The position numbers were made by a program, and so were the translations under genes. The notes beneath the pieces are model-generated. The model saw only the letters and a program-made list of their open reading frames with translations, did no database searches and was not told where the DNA came from. Positions 18,137 through 27,023 of a stretch of 64,000 nt of DNA are shown piece by piece. The stretch comes from Saprospiraceae bacterium (GTDB taxonomy: Bacteria > Bacteroidota > Bacteroidia > Chitinophagales > Saprospiraceae): contig JADKAA010000024.1 in NCBI GenBank assembly GCA_016715465.1, forward strand, positions 1,364,001-1,428,000. The letters run 5' to 3'. Within the stretch, counting starts at the first letter, position 1, and every line of letters begins with the position of its first letter.

Positions 18137-18877
18137 ATGAGATTCTGCCTGAGCATAATGTTTTGTTTGTTGCTTGTTTCTTCAGTAGCCGGTTCAGAAA
18201 CATGGGTTGCCGGAGGTAGCTATGACAAAGCTAAAATTCGCGCCAAAGAAGAAGGCAAAATGTTGTTTCTCGACTTTTATGCCGATTGGTGTACTCCTTG
18301 TAAATGGATGGAAGAAACTACTTTCAAAGATGCTGAAGTCTTGTCTTTGTTAAAGCAAAACTTCGTTTCTGTTAAGATCAATATTGACGACTTTGAAGGT
18401 TTTGAACTAAAGAGCAAATTTGACATTCGATTTTTGCCTACCATCCTCATTTTTAATTCCGAAGGGGTAATGATCGAGCGACGTGAAGAAACCCTCAGTG
18501 CCAAAATGATGAAATCTGTGCTCGCCACACATGTGGGTAAAGCACCAACAACTTCGATTGTACATAAGGTAAATACTGCTCCTTCAAAGGCATTTACGGC
18601 ACTGCCAAAAGAAGAACCTGCCAAATTAGCAGCTGATATTCCGGAACATAAAACATTCCGTTTACAATTGGCCGTTTTTTCAAAAGAGGAAGGTGCGGTT
18701 AAGAAATCAGAAGAACTCAAAGCTAATTTTAAAGAACCTGTTTCCATCATGCCGGTAGAAAAAGAGGGTAAGACCCTTTACAGGGTGCTTATGGGTAACT
18801 TTTCAAATCAGGCCGATGCCCGCATTTTTCAGGATAAACTGCAAAAAGAACGCAATCTGGCATCTCTGGTATTTTAA
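18137..18877 (+). CDS. Periplasmic thioredoxin-like protein with C-terminal SPOR domain
   Basis: A 246-residue exported protein with two functions fused. A signal peptide of about 18 residues leads into a DsbD-gamma/thioredoxin-like domain. Its redox motif DWCTPCKWM has cysteines at C52 and C55, so it is a likely periplasmic disulfide reductase. A Pro/Ala-rich linker (about 140-170) leads to a SPOR domain (FRLQLAVFSKEEGA, then YRVLMGNFSNQADA), the fold that binds denuded peptidoglycan at division sites. The combination suggests a redox enzyme placed at the septum or cell wall; that role is inferred. A strong terminator follows. Confidence 0.85.
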   Translation: MRFCLSIMFCLLLVSSVAGSETWVAGGSYDKAKIRAKEEGKMLFLDFYADWCTPCKWMEETTFKDAEVLSLLKQNFVSVKINIDDFEGFELKSKFDIRFLPTILIFNSEGVMIERREETLSAKMMKSVLATHVGKAPTTSIVHKVNTAPSKAFTALPKEEPAKLAADIPEHKTFRLQLAVFSKEEGAVKKSEELKANFKEPVSIMPVEKEGKTLYRVLMGNFSNQADARIFQDKLQKERNLASLVF

Positions 18878-18922
18878 TAGTCAACAAAAAGAAAACAAAT
18901 CAATCATAGGGGTGATTGACCT

Positions 18923-18950
18923 GCCACTTTCTTTGGAAAGTGGCTTTTTT
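18923..18950 (+). terminator. Intrinsic terminator of the thioredoxin-SPOR gene
   Basis: A perfect 9-bp stem (GCCACTTTC with GAAAGTGGC) and a TTTG loop are followed by six T, 46 bases after the stop codon. Confidence 0.92.
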
Positions 18951-19345
18951 ATTTTAACCCATTGTTACAACAAGCAGCCAACCAAGGTTTTAGAAGTTAT
19001 GCAATGGTCAGCATGGTCATCTAACTTGAAGTTTATTTACTGTAATTTGAGAGATAGGTCAAAACCATCAGATAGCCTCATAATTATCATATCTGCCGAA
19101 TTGGGGATTGACTTGCGTCTTTTCACTAAAAAAAAATTGTTAATGACTTTTAAACCCAAATAAAGGATAAAAAATATTGAATGGGCAGCAGCACTTCTCT
19201 GCTTAATTTACTCTGAATTAATACCAGCCTTAACAATTTAATTGGCTGATTTTCGTTGAAATCACAATGGGAAAACTACAACCTACAGGCCGATATTCCG
19301 AGTGTTAAAAATGGCAATTATCGCTCATATTAGAGGATATTTCCA
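18951..19345. other. Intergenic region with no visible gene
   Basis: About 395 bases between the terminator and the promoter of the large adhesin gene. An open frame (18816-19163) crosses it, but it has no protein-family features and starts inside the preceding gene. I see no hairpin or repeat here. Confidence 0.5.
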
Positions 19346-19353
19346 TATTTTTG
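19346..19353 (+). promoter_or_regulatory. -7 promoter element of the large adhesin gene
   Basis: TATTTTTG matches TAnnTTTG exactly, 32 bases before the ATG at 19385. No clear -33 TTG is seen. Confidence 0.45.
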
Positions 19354-19384
19354 CGTTTTATTTCGAATACTAAAAAAATAATCC

Positions 19385-22300
19385 ATGAATGTAAGAGTAC
19401 TGGTATGTATAATGGCGGCCCTTTTTACGTTTGGATCTGCCATCCATGCCCAGGACCAGGATATGAACATCTCTATCAGTTGCAATGATGGCGTCAATGG
19501 ACAGACCCGTTGTGTGACCTTTACTTCTGAAACAGCGTTGAGTCAACTCAATTCACTACAGTTTGTCATTTCTTATAATCCCTCGGTTTTAAATTTCATC
19601 CAGCCTCCGGGTGTTAACCCTACCTGCCTGACCGGCTTGTCAACCTCAGAATTCAACGACAACAACAACGGCAACATTTCTTTCATCTGGACGCAGACCC
19701 CGGCCATTGATCTCTTGCCCGGCTGTACGCTTTTTACACTTTGTTTTAATCTGATAGGCAATCCGGGAGACTCCTCAGCGGTAACCATCTCTTTGCTCAA
19801 TGACATCGAAGCAAACTCAGAGTTTGGAAAAGTAGATCTTAATTTCAATGACTGTGTGCTGCATATTCTTCCGGATGATTTGACCATCATCAGAAAATAC
19901 TGCAATCCCAGTTCAGCAGGTGCTATGGATGCCAGCATAACTTTTTATGGCATCGGAGGTGTACCCAACTATAATTACACCGTAAGGGAAGGCGTAACTA
20001 CCATTGCCACAGGAGTCTCCGGTGATAAAGAGGAAGTAACACTCAGCAATCTCAAAGGTGGTAATTACACCATAACCATACAAGACGCTACCGGCAAAAT
20101 AAGGACCATACCTGTAAACATTCCGGACGTCGGGCAACCTTCCTTTGCTTACGATGTGTACGACCCTTCCTGTTTCTCACTGGCCAATGGAAAGATCAGG
20201 CTCAAATCCATAAATGTGCTCAACACGCCGTATCTCATACAATGGTCCAATGGAATTTTCAACCAGGACAGTATAGAGGGTTTGAGAAACGGAAACTATA
20301 CCGTAAGCATCATTGATGCCAATGGGTGTAAAGCAACCGAAAACATCAACATCTTTGCCGACACCTTAACCATGCAGGTAGAGATTCTGGATTCAGCCAG
20401 CTGTAAGGGACTTAAGGATGGCCTCATCAGAATCACTGGTTTGGGGGGTACTCCGTATCCCGGAAATAACTACCAGGTAGCCCTGATAAATAATACGTTT
20501 ATTGCGGTTAACAATCCCCATACATGGGCCAGCGCTCCAGCTGGCATAGTTCGGCTGCAATTACAGGACAATGCCAAAAATTACCTGGGCAATATGGCTC
20601 CCTGTAAAATTGAAAAATATGTTTTTATTCCCTATAAGTATCAGACAAACTTTACGGTAAACCTATTGGAAGATGTAAAATGTTTTGGCGAAGCTACCGG
20701 CCGGATCGAAGTAAAAGCCGGTGGGGTAGGAGTAGGCACCAATTTTTCACTGAATGTCTATGATCAGGCTACGGGACAGCCTCATCCCGGGGGTATTAAT
20801 GGTCCGATGGGCGTGCACCTGAACAATACCCTCGAAGCGGGAAGTTATTGTCTATTTTCCAGATCTAACCTGGGCTGTCTCGACACCTTCTGTTTTGACA
20901 TCAAACAACCAGCCACCAAATTGGTGGTATCTGCCGTAAAAACGGATCCCTCCTGTATTGGGCAGGGAAGCATAACCATCAACGTTTCCGGCGGGGTACC
21001 CGGATACACCTACAAGTGGCAGGATGATGTCACACCTTTACCTTCCCGGGCAAATTTGCCGGAAGGCAATTATATCGTCACAGTCACCGATGCCGCATTG
21101 TGTGATACGATATTAAACATTGAACTGAAAAACTCAATCGGAACTGCCAATATCGATGCGGTAGTAGCCAATGCCATAAGTTGTAAGGATGCAAGCGACG
21201 GCGAAGTGACCGTCAACCTGAGTTCAAATCCAACTAACGTTTTGTATGCGTGGACAAACAAGGCAAATACCCAAAACTGGAGTACCAAATCGGTTTCCGG
21301 ATTGCCAACAGGAACCTATTTTGTCACCGTAACCATCGATGGTTGTGTAGCCACCGATACCGTTTTTTTGGCCAACCCTTTAGGCCTGGTAATTTCCGGT
21401 TTAGAAATCAAGGCACCGGAATGTCCCAATGGTGGCTTTAAAGGCAGTCTGGGCATTACCCTCTCCGGCGGTTTTCCGCAATATACGTATGAATGGAGGT
21501 TGCAGGGAAACGCTGCCATAATTGGCAATAATTCCGTGCTGGCGTCCATTGACCCAGGAACCTACACCATCAGCATGAGGGATCAAAAGCAATGTGCCAA
21601 AGATACCACCCTGGTATTGCCGGGCGCGCTTGACTTTACCCTTAATGTGAGCAGCATCATAGCCATTTCCTGTAACGGCGAAAAAGACGGAAAAGCCACA
21701 GCGCTCGCTGGTCTTGGACCAGTCAATAATGGAACCTACCGGTTTTTTTGGTCAAGCGGAGAATCAAGTGGTGGAATATTTAATCCGCATTCTGCCTTTA
21801 ACCTTCAGGCGGGCAGAAATTGGGTTTATGTCACCGACTCAAAATGTGTGTCTGATACTGTATTTTTTGACGTGGCAGATAAAAATGCCATCACGGCAAT
21901 AGCCACCCCATCGGGCATTTGTGCCGGTGCCTGTACAGGCCAGATCGATGTCGTTGTGGCCGGTGGCACAGGAGGCGCCCTTTCCATTAACTGGCCCTCC
22001 ATACCTTCTGCCGGAGGAAGTGTGTTTAATTTATGTGCCGGTTCTTATCCATTTGTGGTTACAGATGGGAATGGGTGTTCATTCAGCGATACCATAATCA
22101 TTCAGGCGGTAGATACGTTGACTGTATCGATTGATTCAAGCCTTACCGTGCCTCTTTCGTGTAAAACCAGCATCGGGCAATTGGCATTGAACGTTTCAGG
22201 TGGATCACCGGCACCGGGTACTGGTTATGTGTTTAACTGGTTTCCGAATGTTTCAACTTCAGCCCTGGCAACAGATCTCGGGCAGGGTGTTTATGCCATC

Positions 22301-23143
22301 ACGGTGACGGACCAAAACGGATGTTCTGATACGATTTCTTATCAAATGAACAGGCCAAATGCCATCTCGGCAATCATTCCTCCACCAGCATCTCCTGCCT
22401 GCTTCGGGGGTACAAGTTGCATTGCGGTTACTTCCGTAACTGGTGGCACTGGTTATAACTACTCCATGCAGATCAACAATGGTCTGCGCATCCCTGTAGA
22501 TAGCTGTATTCAGCTTTTTGCAGGAACTTACCTGGTGAGTATTTTTGATGCAAGTGGTTGCAAAACAGACACCAGTGTGACTATAATACAACCCGATCAG
22601 ATTCTGGTAGATTTGGGTGAAGATTTAAATTTGAACCTCGGAGAAGAAACTGGCATCATTAGCCCGCTGATCAATGCTACTTTACCCATCGTTAATTATT
22701 TTTGGACAGGGCTTGGTGATTTAATCTGCCTCAATGATCCCTGTAACGAAATTCAAGGTACACCTAAAACTGATCTTTTCATCACCCTTCAGGTCACCGA
22801 TGAAAATGGCTGTACCGGAAGGGATGAACTCAATATTGCCGTCAAAGATGAACGCAGGGTTTTCCTTCCAAATATTTTTAAAACTTCAGGACAGGATGCA
22901 AATCGAAGGTTTGACATTACGACTGGTTTTGGAGTAAGTCTTGTGGAAAGTTTTTATATCTATGATCGATGGGGAAGTGTGGTTTACAGTAATTTTAATT
23001 ATATCCCCGATGAAACCACCGGCTGGGACGGACTCATCAATGGCAGTCAGGCATTGCCGGGGGTTTATGTTTTTACGGCAACAGTGCGTTTTTTAGATGG
23101 TGTCGTCAAAACCTATACTGGAGATGTAAGCCTTATCAAATAG
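19385..23143 (+). CDS. Large SprB-repeat surface protein with cohesin-like N-terminus and CHU_C sorting domain
   Basis: A 1252-residue secreted protein. A signal peptide ends near residue 23. Residues about 26-160 resemble a cohesin-type module (VTFTSETALSQLNSLQFVIS, then SVLNF, then CTLFTLCFNLIG). The long middle consists of about ten repeats of the SprB type, each near 80-100 residues, carrying variants of SC-x-G-x-A-x-G, Y-x-W-x-N/D-G and L-x-x-G-x-Y-x-V-x-V/I-x-D-x-x-G-C. The C-terminus is a gliding-motility type B sorting domain (FLPNIFKTSGQDANRRF, then YDRWGSVVYS, then GWDGLINGSQALPGVYVF). The likely role is adhesion or gliding at the cell surface through T9SS. It converges on hemN with 18 bases between. 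Confidence 0.9.
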   Translation: MNVRVLVCIMAALFTFGSAIHAQDQDMNISISCNDGVNGQTRCVTFTSETALSQLNSLQFVISYNPSVLNFIQPPGVNPTCLTGLSTSEFNDNNNGNISFIWTQTPAIDLLPGCTLFTLCFNLIGNPGDSSAVTISLLNDIEANSEFGKVDLNFNDCVLHILPDDLTIIRKYCNPSSAGAMDASITFYGIGGVPNYNYTVREGVTTIATGVSGDKEEVTLSNLKGGNYTITIQDATGKIRTIPVNIPDVGQPSFAYDVYDPSCFSLANGKIRLKSINVLNTPYLIQWSNGIFNQDSIEGLRNGNYTVSIIDANGCKATENINIFADTLTMQVEILDSASCKGLKDGLIRITGLGGTPYPGNNYQVALINNTFIAVNNPHTWASAPAGIVRLQLQDNAKNYLGNMAPCKIEKYVFIPYKYQTNFTVNLLEDVKCFGEATGRIEVKAGGVGVGTNFSLNVYDQATGQPHPGGINGPMGVHLNNTLEAGSYCLFSRSNLGCLDTFCFDIKQPATKLVVSAVKTDPSCIGQGSITINVSGGVPGYTYKWQDDVTPLPSRANLPEGNYIVTVTDAALCDTILNIELKNSIGTANIDAVVANAISCKDASDGEVTVNLSSNPTNVLYAWTNKANTQNWSTKSVSGLPTGTYFVTVTIDGCVATDTVFLANPLGLVISGLEIKAPECPNGGFKGSLGITLSGGFPQYTYEWRLQGNAAIIGNNSVLASIDPGTYTISMRDQKQCAKDTTLVLPGALDFTLNVSSIIAISCNGEKDGKATALAGLGPVNNGTYRFFWSSGESSGGIFNPHSAFNLQAGRNWVYVTDSKCVSDTVFFDVADKNAITAIATPSGICAGACTGQIDVVVAGGTGGALSINWPSIPSAGGSVFNLCAGSYPFVVTDGNGCSFSDTIIIQAVDTLTVSIDSSLTVPLSCKTSIGQLALNVSGGSPAPGTGYVFNWFPNVSTSALATDLGQGVYAITVTDQNGCSDTISYQMNRPNAISAIIPPPASPACFGGTSCIAVTSVTGGTGYNYSMQINNGLRIPVDSCIQLFAGTYLVSIFDASGCKTDTSVTIIQPDQILVDLGEDLNLNLGEETGIISPLINATLPIVNYFWTGLGDLICLNDPCNEIQGTPKTDLFITLQVTDENGCTGRDELNIAVKDERRVFLPNIFKTSGQDANRRFDITTGFGVSLVESFYIYDRWGSVVYSNFNYIPDETTGWDGLINGSQALPGVYVFTATVRFLDGVVKTYTGDVSLIK

Positions 23144-23161
23144 TAGAAATTAACTATAGCA

Positions 23162-23677
23162 TTATATAGCACCGCTAAATCTTTTCTGATTTTGTGCCCT
23201 TTGAAATTGAGGGTCAAATGCGGCAGCAATGTTGCGTATAAATGGCAGACCGGCAGGTAAAATCTGCCAGTGGGTTTCGTTTTTCTCCAGGATTTTTTCG
23301 CCTATCATTTCTTCCAGCAATTCAGTATCCATAAATTGCATATCATCTACCGGCGATTTCAAATGACACATCAGGTTTTTAATATGTAGCCTGGTCCGCA
23401 TTTCGCTATCACTTAACCGATGGGCCCTGAGGGTAGGTATTTTTCCATCATTGATCAAGGTAGTGTATTCCTTGAGGGTTTTTACGTTTTGGTGGTATCC
23501 GTTTAAGAGTTCAGAGATGGATGAAACCCCAATGCCTATCATGGTATCAGAGGGTAAATCTGTATAACCCATAAAATTGCGGTTCATTCGGTTTTCTTCA
23601 CGGGCAACGTAGAGTTCATCTGTATGTAACGCGAAGTGGTCCATACCTATTTCGGTGTAACCAAGCGACTCAAGCAA
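23162..23677 (-). CDS. hemN: Oxygen-independent coproporphyrinogen III oxidase, C-terminal fragment (frameshifted)
   Basis: The C-terminal half of the gene in the next entry. The frame continues HemN sequence: ESLGYTEIGMDHFAL, then NRNFMGYTD, then IGIGVSSIS, then the HemN C-terminal helical domain. The ATG at 23677 is not a real start. Family sequence in this frame already begins at the homopolymer 23704-23708 upstream of it. Adding one A to that run (minus strand) gives EKRQLYEHGKDLLESLGY and an uninterrupted 441-residue enzyme. Confidence 0.85.
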   Translation of the reverse strand: MLESLGYTEIGMDHFALHTDELYVAREENRMNRNFMGYTDLPSDTMIGIGVSSISELLNGYHQNVKTLKEYTTLINDGKIPTLRAHRLSDSEMRTRLHIKNLMCHLKSPVDDMQFMDTELLEEMIGEKILEKNETHWQILPAGLPFIRNIAAAFDPQFQRAQNQKRFSGAI

Positions 23678-24486
23678 GTCCTTACCATGTTCATAAAGTT
23701 GCCTTTTTCTGCACCCTGTGGAAGGTCATCTTCGTTGTAAGCCCGTTGGCTGGGCTTCGTCCATGGCACGTGGGCGTAACTGTAAAAGGCAATGCGTTCT
23801 GGTTTTAAAGTGGCTACATGACCCATGGATGTCTCGATGTCGCTTAGCTTTTGGCCGGGTAGGCCATAGATGAGGTCAAAATTGATGGATGTATAGCCTG
23901 CATTTCTTGCCAGGGCTACCGTGTCGTAAACCTGTGCAGTGGTTTGAAACCGGTTGATGGTCCTGAGAATATCGGCATTAAAATCCTGAACCCCAATGCT
24001 TAGGCGACGGAAACCCAACTCAAACAGAGCGGTGAGATGATCGATCTTTGTCGATGCAGGATGGGCTTCAAAACTATACGATGGGTCAATACCGGTATCA
24101 AACCCGGCAAGCATTTTCGACAAAAATTTGGAGAGGTGGTTTGCTGAAAAAAACGTGGGTGTCCCACCTCCCAGGTGCAGTTCTGACACTATCGGTTTTC
24201 CATCAAGCAATTGACTGTACAGCTCCCACTCCTTTTGGAGTAATGCCAGATAGGGTTCTTCTACATCGTGGTTTGTGGTGATGTGTTTGTTGCATCCGCA
24301 GTATGTGCAAAGGGATTCACAAAAAGGCAAATGGATATAAATTGATAATTTTTGTTGATGTACATCAATGCCCTTTACCAGATCTTGCCAACCGCCAGTC
24401 TCCAGATTATCTTTCCAGTTGGTAATGACCGGATAGGAAGTATATCTGGGTACTTCATAATTGTATTTGTTTATCAATTCGGACAT
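23647..24486 (-). CDS. hemN: Oxygen-independent coproporphyrinogen III oxidase, N-terminal radical-SAM part (frameshifted)
   Basis: A radical-SAM enzyme that decarboxylates coproporphyrinogen III to protoporphyrinogen IX without oxygen, in heme synthesis. The 4Fe-4S site is CESLCTYCGC. SAM-binding GGGTP and the HemN motif RRLSIGVQDFN are present. I chose ATG 24486, giving MSELINKYNYEVPRYTSYP, the usual HemN start; the open frame extends to 24567 without family sequence. The frame is lost at the five-T run 23704-23708 (plus strand) and stops at 23647. With one base added the whole gene 23162-24486 reads through. Confidence 0.9.
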   Translation of the reverse strand: MSELINKYNYEVPRYTSYPVITNWKDNLETGGWQDLVKGIDVHQQKLSIYIHLPFCESLCTYCGCNKHITTNHDVEEPYLALLQKEWELYSQLLDGKPIVSELHLGGGTPTFFSANHLSKFLSKMLAGFDTGIDPSYSFEAHPASTKIDHLTALFELGFRRLSIGVQDFNADILRTINRFQTTAQVYDTVALARNAGYTSINFDLIYGLPGQKLSDIETSMGHVATLKPERIAFYSYAHVPWTKPSQRAYNEDDLPQGAEKGNFMNMVRTCLSRLVTPK

Positions 24487-24618
24487 CGGTGCTAATTTTG
24501 GCAAAAATGCAAATATCGTTAATATAACCGGTTGATGCGAGTCATGACGAAACTTGACAACAGTCACTTCAGGTTGCTATGGCTTGATAAATGGTCAAAC
24601 TATTATGATGCAAAACCT

Positions 24619-24626
24619 TATTTTTG
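24619..24626 (+). promoter_or_regulatory. -7 promoter element of the hydroxyproline operon
   Basis: TATTTTTG matches TAnnTTTG exactly, 13 bases before the ATG at 24640. The 5' leader would therefore be very short. No -33 TTG at normal spacing is seen. Confidence 0.5.
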
Positions 24627-24639
24627 TAAAAATTAGTGT

Positions 24640-25551
24640 ATGAAATTTCAATGGAAAGGGGTCTTCCCTGCGCTGACGACCAAGTTTACACCTGAACTCA
24701 ACCTTGACGATGCCATGTTCCTCCACAACCTGAAGCATCAAACGGAGGCAGGCGTGCATGGCATCATCCTGGGTGGGACACTGGGAGAAGCCAGTGTGCT
24801 TAGTGAAGATGAAAAAAAACATCTGGTACAATTGACCGTGTCAGCTTTAAATGGCAGCCTGCCCGTGGTACTTAATATTGCAGAAGGTGCCACCCGTGAA
24901 GCCATTGCCAGGGCAGAATCAGCGGGTATTTGGGGAGCCAGTGGTTTGATGGTGTTGCCGCCCATGCGGTACAAAGCGGACGACAATGAGCTGTTTGCTT
25001 ACTTTTCAGCCATTGCTTCTTCGACCGATCTTCCCATCATGATTTACAACAATCCTGTGGATTATAAAAACGAGGTTAACATCAGGGTGTTCGACCAGTT
25101 GCTCAACAAACACGAAAACATCGCAGCTGTCAAAGAATCGACCCGGGATGTCTCAAACGTCACCAGATTAAAAACTGCATTTGGAGACAGACTTTCTGTT
25201 TTATGTGGCGTAGATACACTGGCTATGGAGTCATTGGTTTTGGGGGCTGATGGTTGGGTTGCAGGACTGGTTTGTGCATTTCCTCAGGAGACTGTGGCTA
25301 TTTATCGATTATGCGAAGCTGGAAAATTCAACGAAGCCCGTGAAATTTATCGTTGGTTTTTACCCTTGCTCGAACTCGACATCCATCCTAAACTGGTGCA
25401 GTACATCAAACTTGCGGAGACATATTGTGGGCTGGGCAGTGAAGAAGTAAGGCCACCGCGACTGCGCCTTCACGGAGAAGAAAGAGCCCGGGTTGAGGCC
25501 ATCATCACCAGCGGCATTCAAAACAGACCTAATCTAAAACAATACCTGTGA
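24640..25551 (+). CDS. DHDPS-family lyase, likely 1-pyrroline-4-hydroxy-2-carboxylate deaminase
   Basis: A 303-residue TIM-barrel aldolase/deaminase of the DapA family. The Schiff-base lysine is K165 in VKESTRD, the conserved tyrosine is in MIYNNP, and the substrate loop is GGTLGEAS. By sequence alone it could be dihydrodipicolinate synthase. The neighbours, a semialdehyde dehydrogenase and a 4-hydroxyproline epimerase, make the hydroxyproline deaminase (yielding 2-oxoglutarate semialdehyde) much more likely. Its stop overlaps the next start (GTGA). The specific role is inferred from context. Confidence 0.85.
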   Translation: MKFQWKGVFPALTTKFTPELNLDDAMFLHNLKHQTEAGVHGIILGGTLGEASVLSEDEKKHLVQLTVSALNGSLPVVLNIAEGATREAIARAESAGIWGASGLMVLPPMRYKADDNELFAYFSAIASSTDLPIMIYNNPVDYKNEVNIRVFDQLLNKHENIAAVKESTRDVSNVTRLKTAFGDRLSVLCGVDTLAMESLVLGADGWVAGLVCAFPQETVAIYRLCEAGKFNEAREIYRWFLPLLELDIHPKLVQYIKLAETYCGLGSEEVRPPRLRLHGEERARVEAIITSGIQNRPNLKQYL

Positions 25552-27023
25552 ATAATTACCACACCCTTGATGAAATGGTTACGGCTTCAACAGCCGCCTT
25601 TGAGACCATGTCGAAAATACCAGATAAAAACAGAGCCATGTTGTTGCGGGACATGGCCAGTGAGATTGAAGCAATTGGTGACGAACTGCTGGAAATGGCC
25701 AGTATAGAAAGCAATCTCCCCGTGGTACGGTTTCAGGGTGAACGAGCCCGTACTTGTGGCCAGTTGCGCATGTTTGCTGACCTCATAGAAGAAGGTTCCT
25801 GGCTTGATGTTCAGATCGACACTGCCATTCCCGACAGAATGCCTTTGCCTAAACCTGATCTCAGGTCTTATAAGGTGCCGATTGGCCCCATCCTGGTATT
25901 TGGTGCAAGCAATTTTCCTTTGGCCTATTCAACGGCAGGGGGCGACACTGCCTCAGCAATTGCCGCTGGTTGTCCGGTCATTTGCAAAATGCATCCTGCG
26001 CATCCGAAAACTTCTTCAATGGTCGCCTCAGCCATCCAAAAGGCATTGGCAAAAAATTTATTTCCTTCGGCTTGTTTCATCCATTTTGAAGCAGCTGACT
26101 TTGCAGAGGTTAAGGCATTGGTGCAGCATCCAGGCATTCAGGGCGTCGGATTTACAGGCTCTGTAACGGGAGGAATGTCTATATATGAATATGCCCGTGA
26201 AAGACAGCAACCCATTCCGGTTTTCACAGAAATGGGCAGCGTAAATCCGGTCATCTTGCTGCCGCATGGCCTGGCATCTTCGACCGAAGTCTGGGTAGAT
26301 AACTATGCGGGGGCCATCACGATGGGGGTGGGTCAGTTTTGCACAAACCCGGGGCTGATGTTTGGAATAGAAAGTGGTGTTTTACATGATTTCATGGATT
26401 CACTGGCTGACAAAATCAGTAAAGCCAAAGCCCATAAAATGTTGCACGAAGGCATTTATGCCAATTATGAAAAACGCAAAGAAGAAGTGCTGCACAGTAG
26501 GGGAGTGATTACCCTTTCCAGGGTTCAAGCCACACGCGATATGAGTGGTAGTCCTACGCTGGCAAAGGTATCTTCCGCGCATTTTAGAGAGAATCCCCGT
26601 TTGCATGAAGAGGTATTCGGTCCATTTTCACTGATCGTCGTCTGCACCGGTATAGATGACCTCAGAGACAGTTTAAGCCTCTTGAATGGTCAATTGACAT
26701 TGACCATCATTGCCGGTGATAACGATGAACAAGAAATTGAGGTTTTGAGATCAGGGTTGGTGAATAAAGCGGGTCGACTCATTTTTAATGGGGTACCAAC
26801 AGGCGTAGAAGTATGCAATGCCATGGTGCATGGTGGCCCATTCCCGGCAACTACAGATTCCAGATTTACCGCAGTAGGCAACAATGCCATTTATCGCTGG
26901 GTACGACCGGTTTCTTTTCAGAACTGGCCCAATAAGCTGTTGCCCCCGGCCCTCCAAAATGAAAATGATGGCAATATATGGAGGAACGTAAATGGAAAAC
27001 TGACCAAAGAAGCCCTGACATGA
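25548..27023 (+). CDS. Aldehyde dehydrogenase, likely 2-oxoglutarate semialdehyde (2,5-dioxovalerate) dehydrogenase
   Basis: A 491-residue NAD(P)-dependent aldehyde dehydrogenase. The catalytic cysteine is C265 (GVGQFCTNPG) and the general base is E228 (FTEMGSVNP). The C-terminal stretch VCNAMVHGGPFPATTDSR is typical of the semialdehyde dehydrogenases of the hydroxyproline and sugar-acid pathways. It would oxidise 2-oxoglutarate semialdehyde to 2-oxoglutarate, feeding the TCA cycle. The start is GTG at 25548, overlapping the upstream stop. Its TGA overlaps the epimerase ATG. Confidence 0.9.
   Translation: MNNYHTLDEMVTASTAAFETMSKIPDKNRAMLLRDMASEIEAIGDELLEMASIESNLPVVRFQGERARTCGQLRMFADLIEEGSWLDVQIDTAIPDRMPLPKPDLRSYKVPIGPILVFGASNFPLAYSTAGGDTASAIAAGCPVICKMHPAHPKTSSMVASAIQKALAKNLFPSACFIHFEAADFAEVKALVQHPGIQGVGFTGSVTGGMSIYEYARERQQPIPVFTEMGSVNPVILLPHGLASSTEVWVDNYAGAITMGVGQFCTNPGLMFGIESGVLHDFMDSLADKISKAKAHKMLHEGIYANYEKRKEEVLHSRGVITLSRVQATRDMSGSPTLAKVSSAHFRENPRLHEEVFGPFSLIVVCTGIDDLRDSLSLLNGQLTLTIIAGDNDEQEIEVLRSGLVNKAGRLIFNGVPTGVEVCNAMVHGGPFPATTDSRFTAVGNNAIYRWVRPVSFQNWPNKLLPPALQNENDGNIWRNVNGKLTKEALT

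Noticed and set aside
18816..19163. 115-codon frame running past the thioredoxin-SPOR terminator
   Set aside because: It begins inside the SPOR coding region in another frame and crosses a strong terminator hairpin; no protein features.
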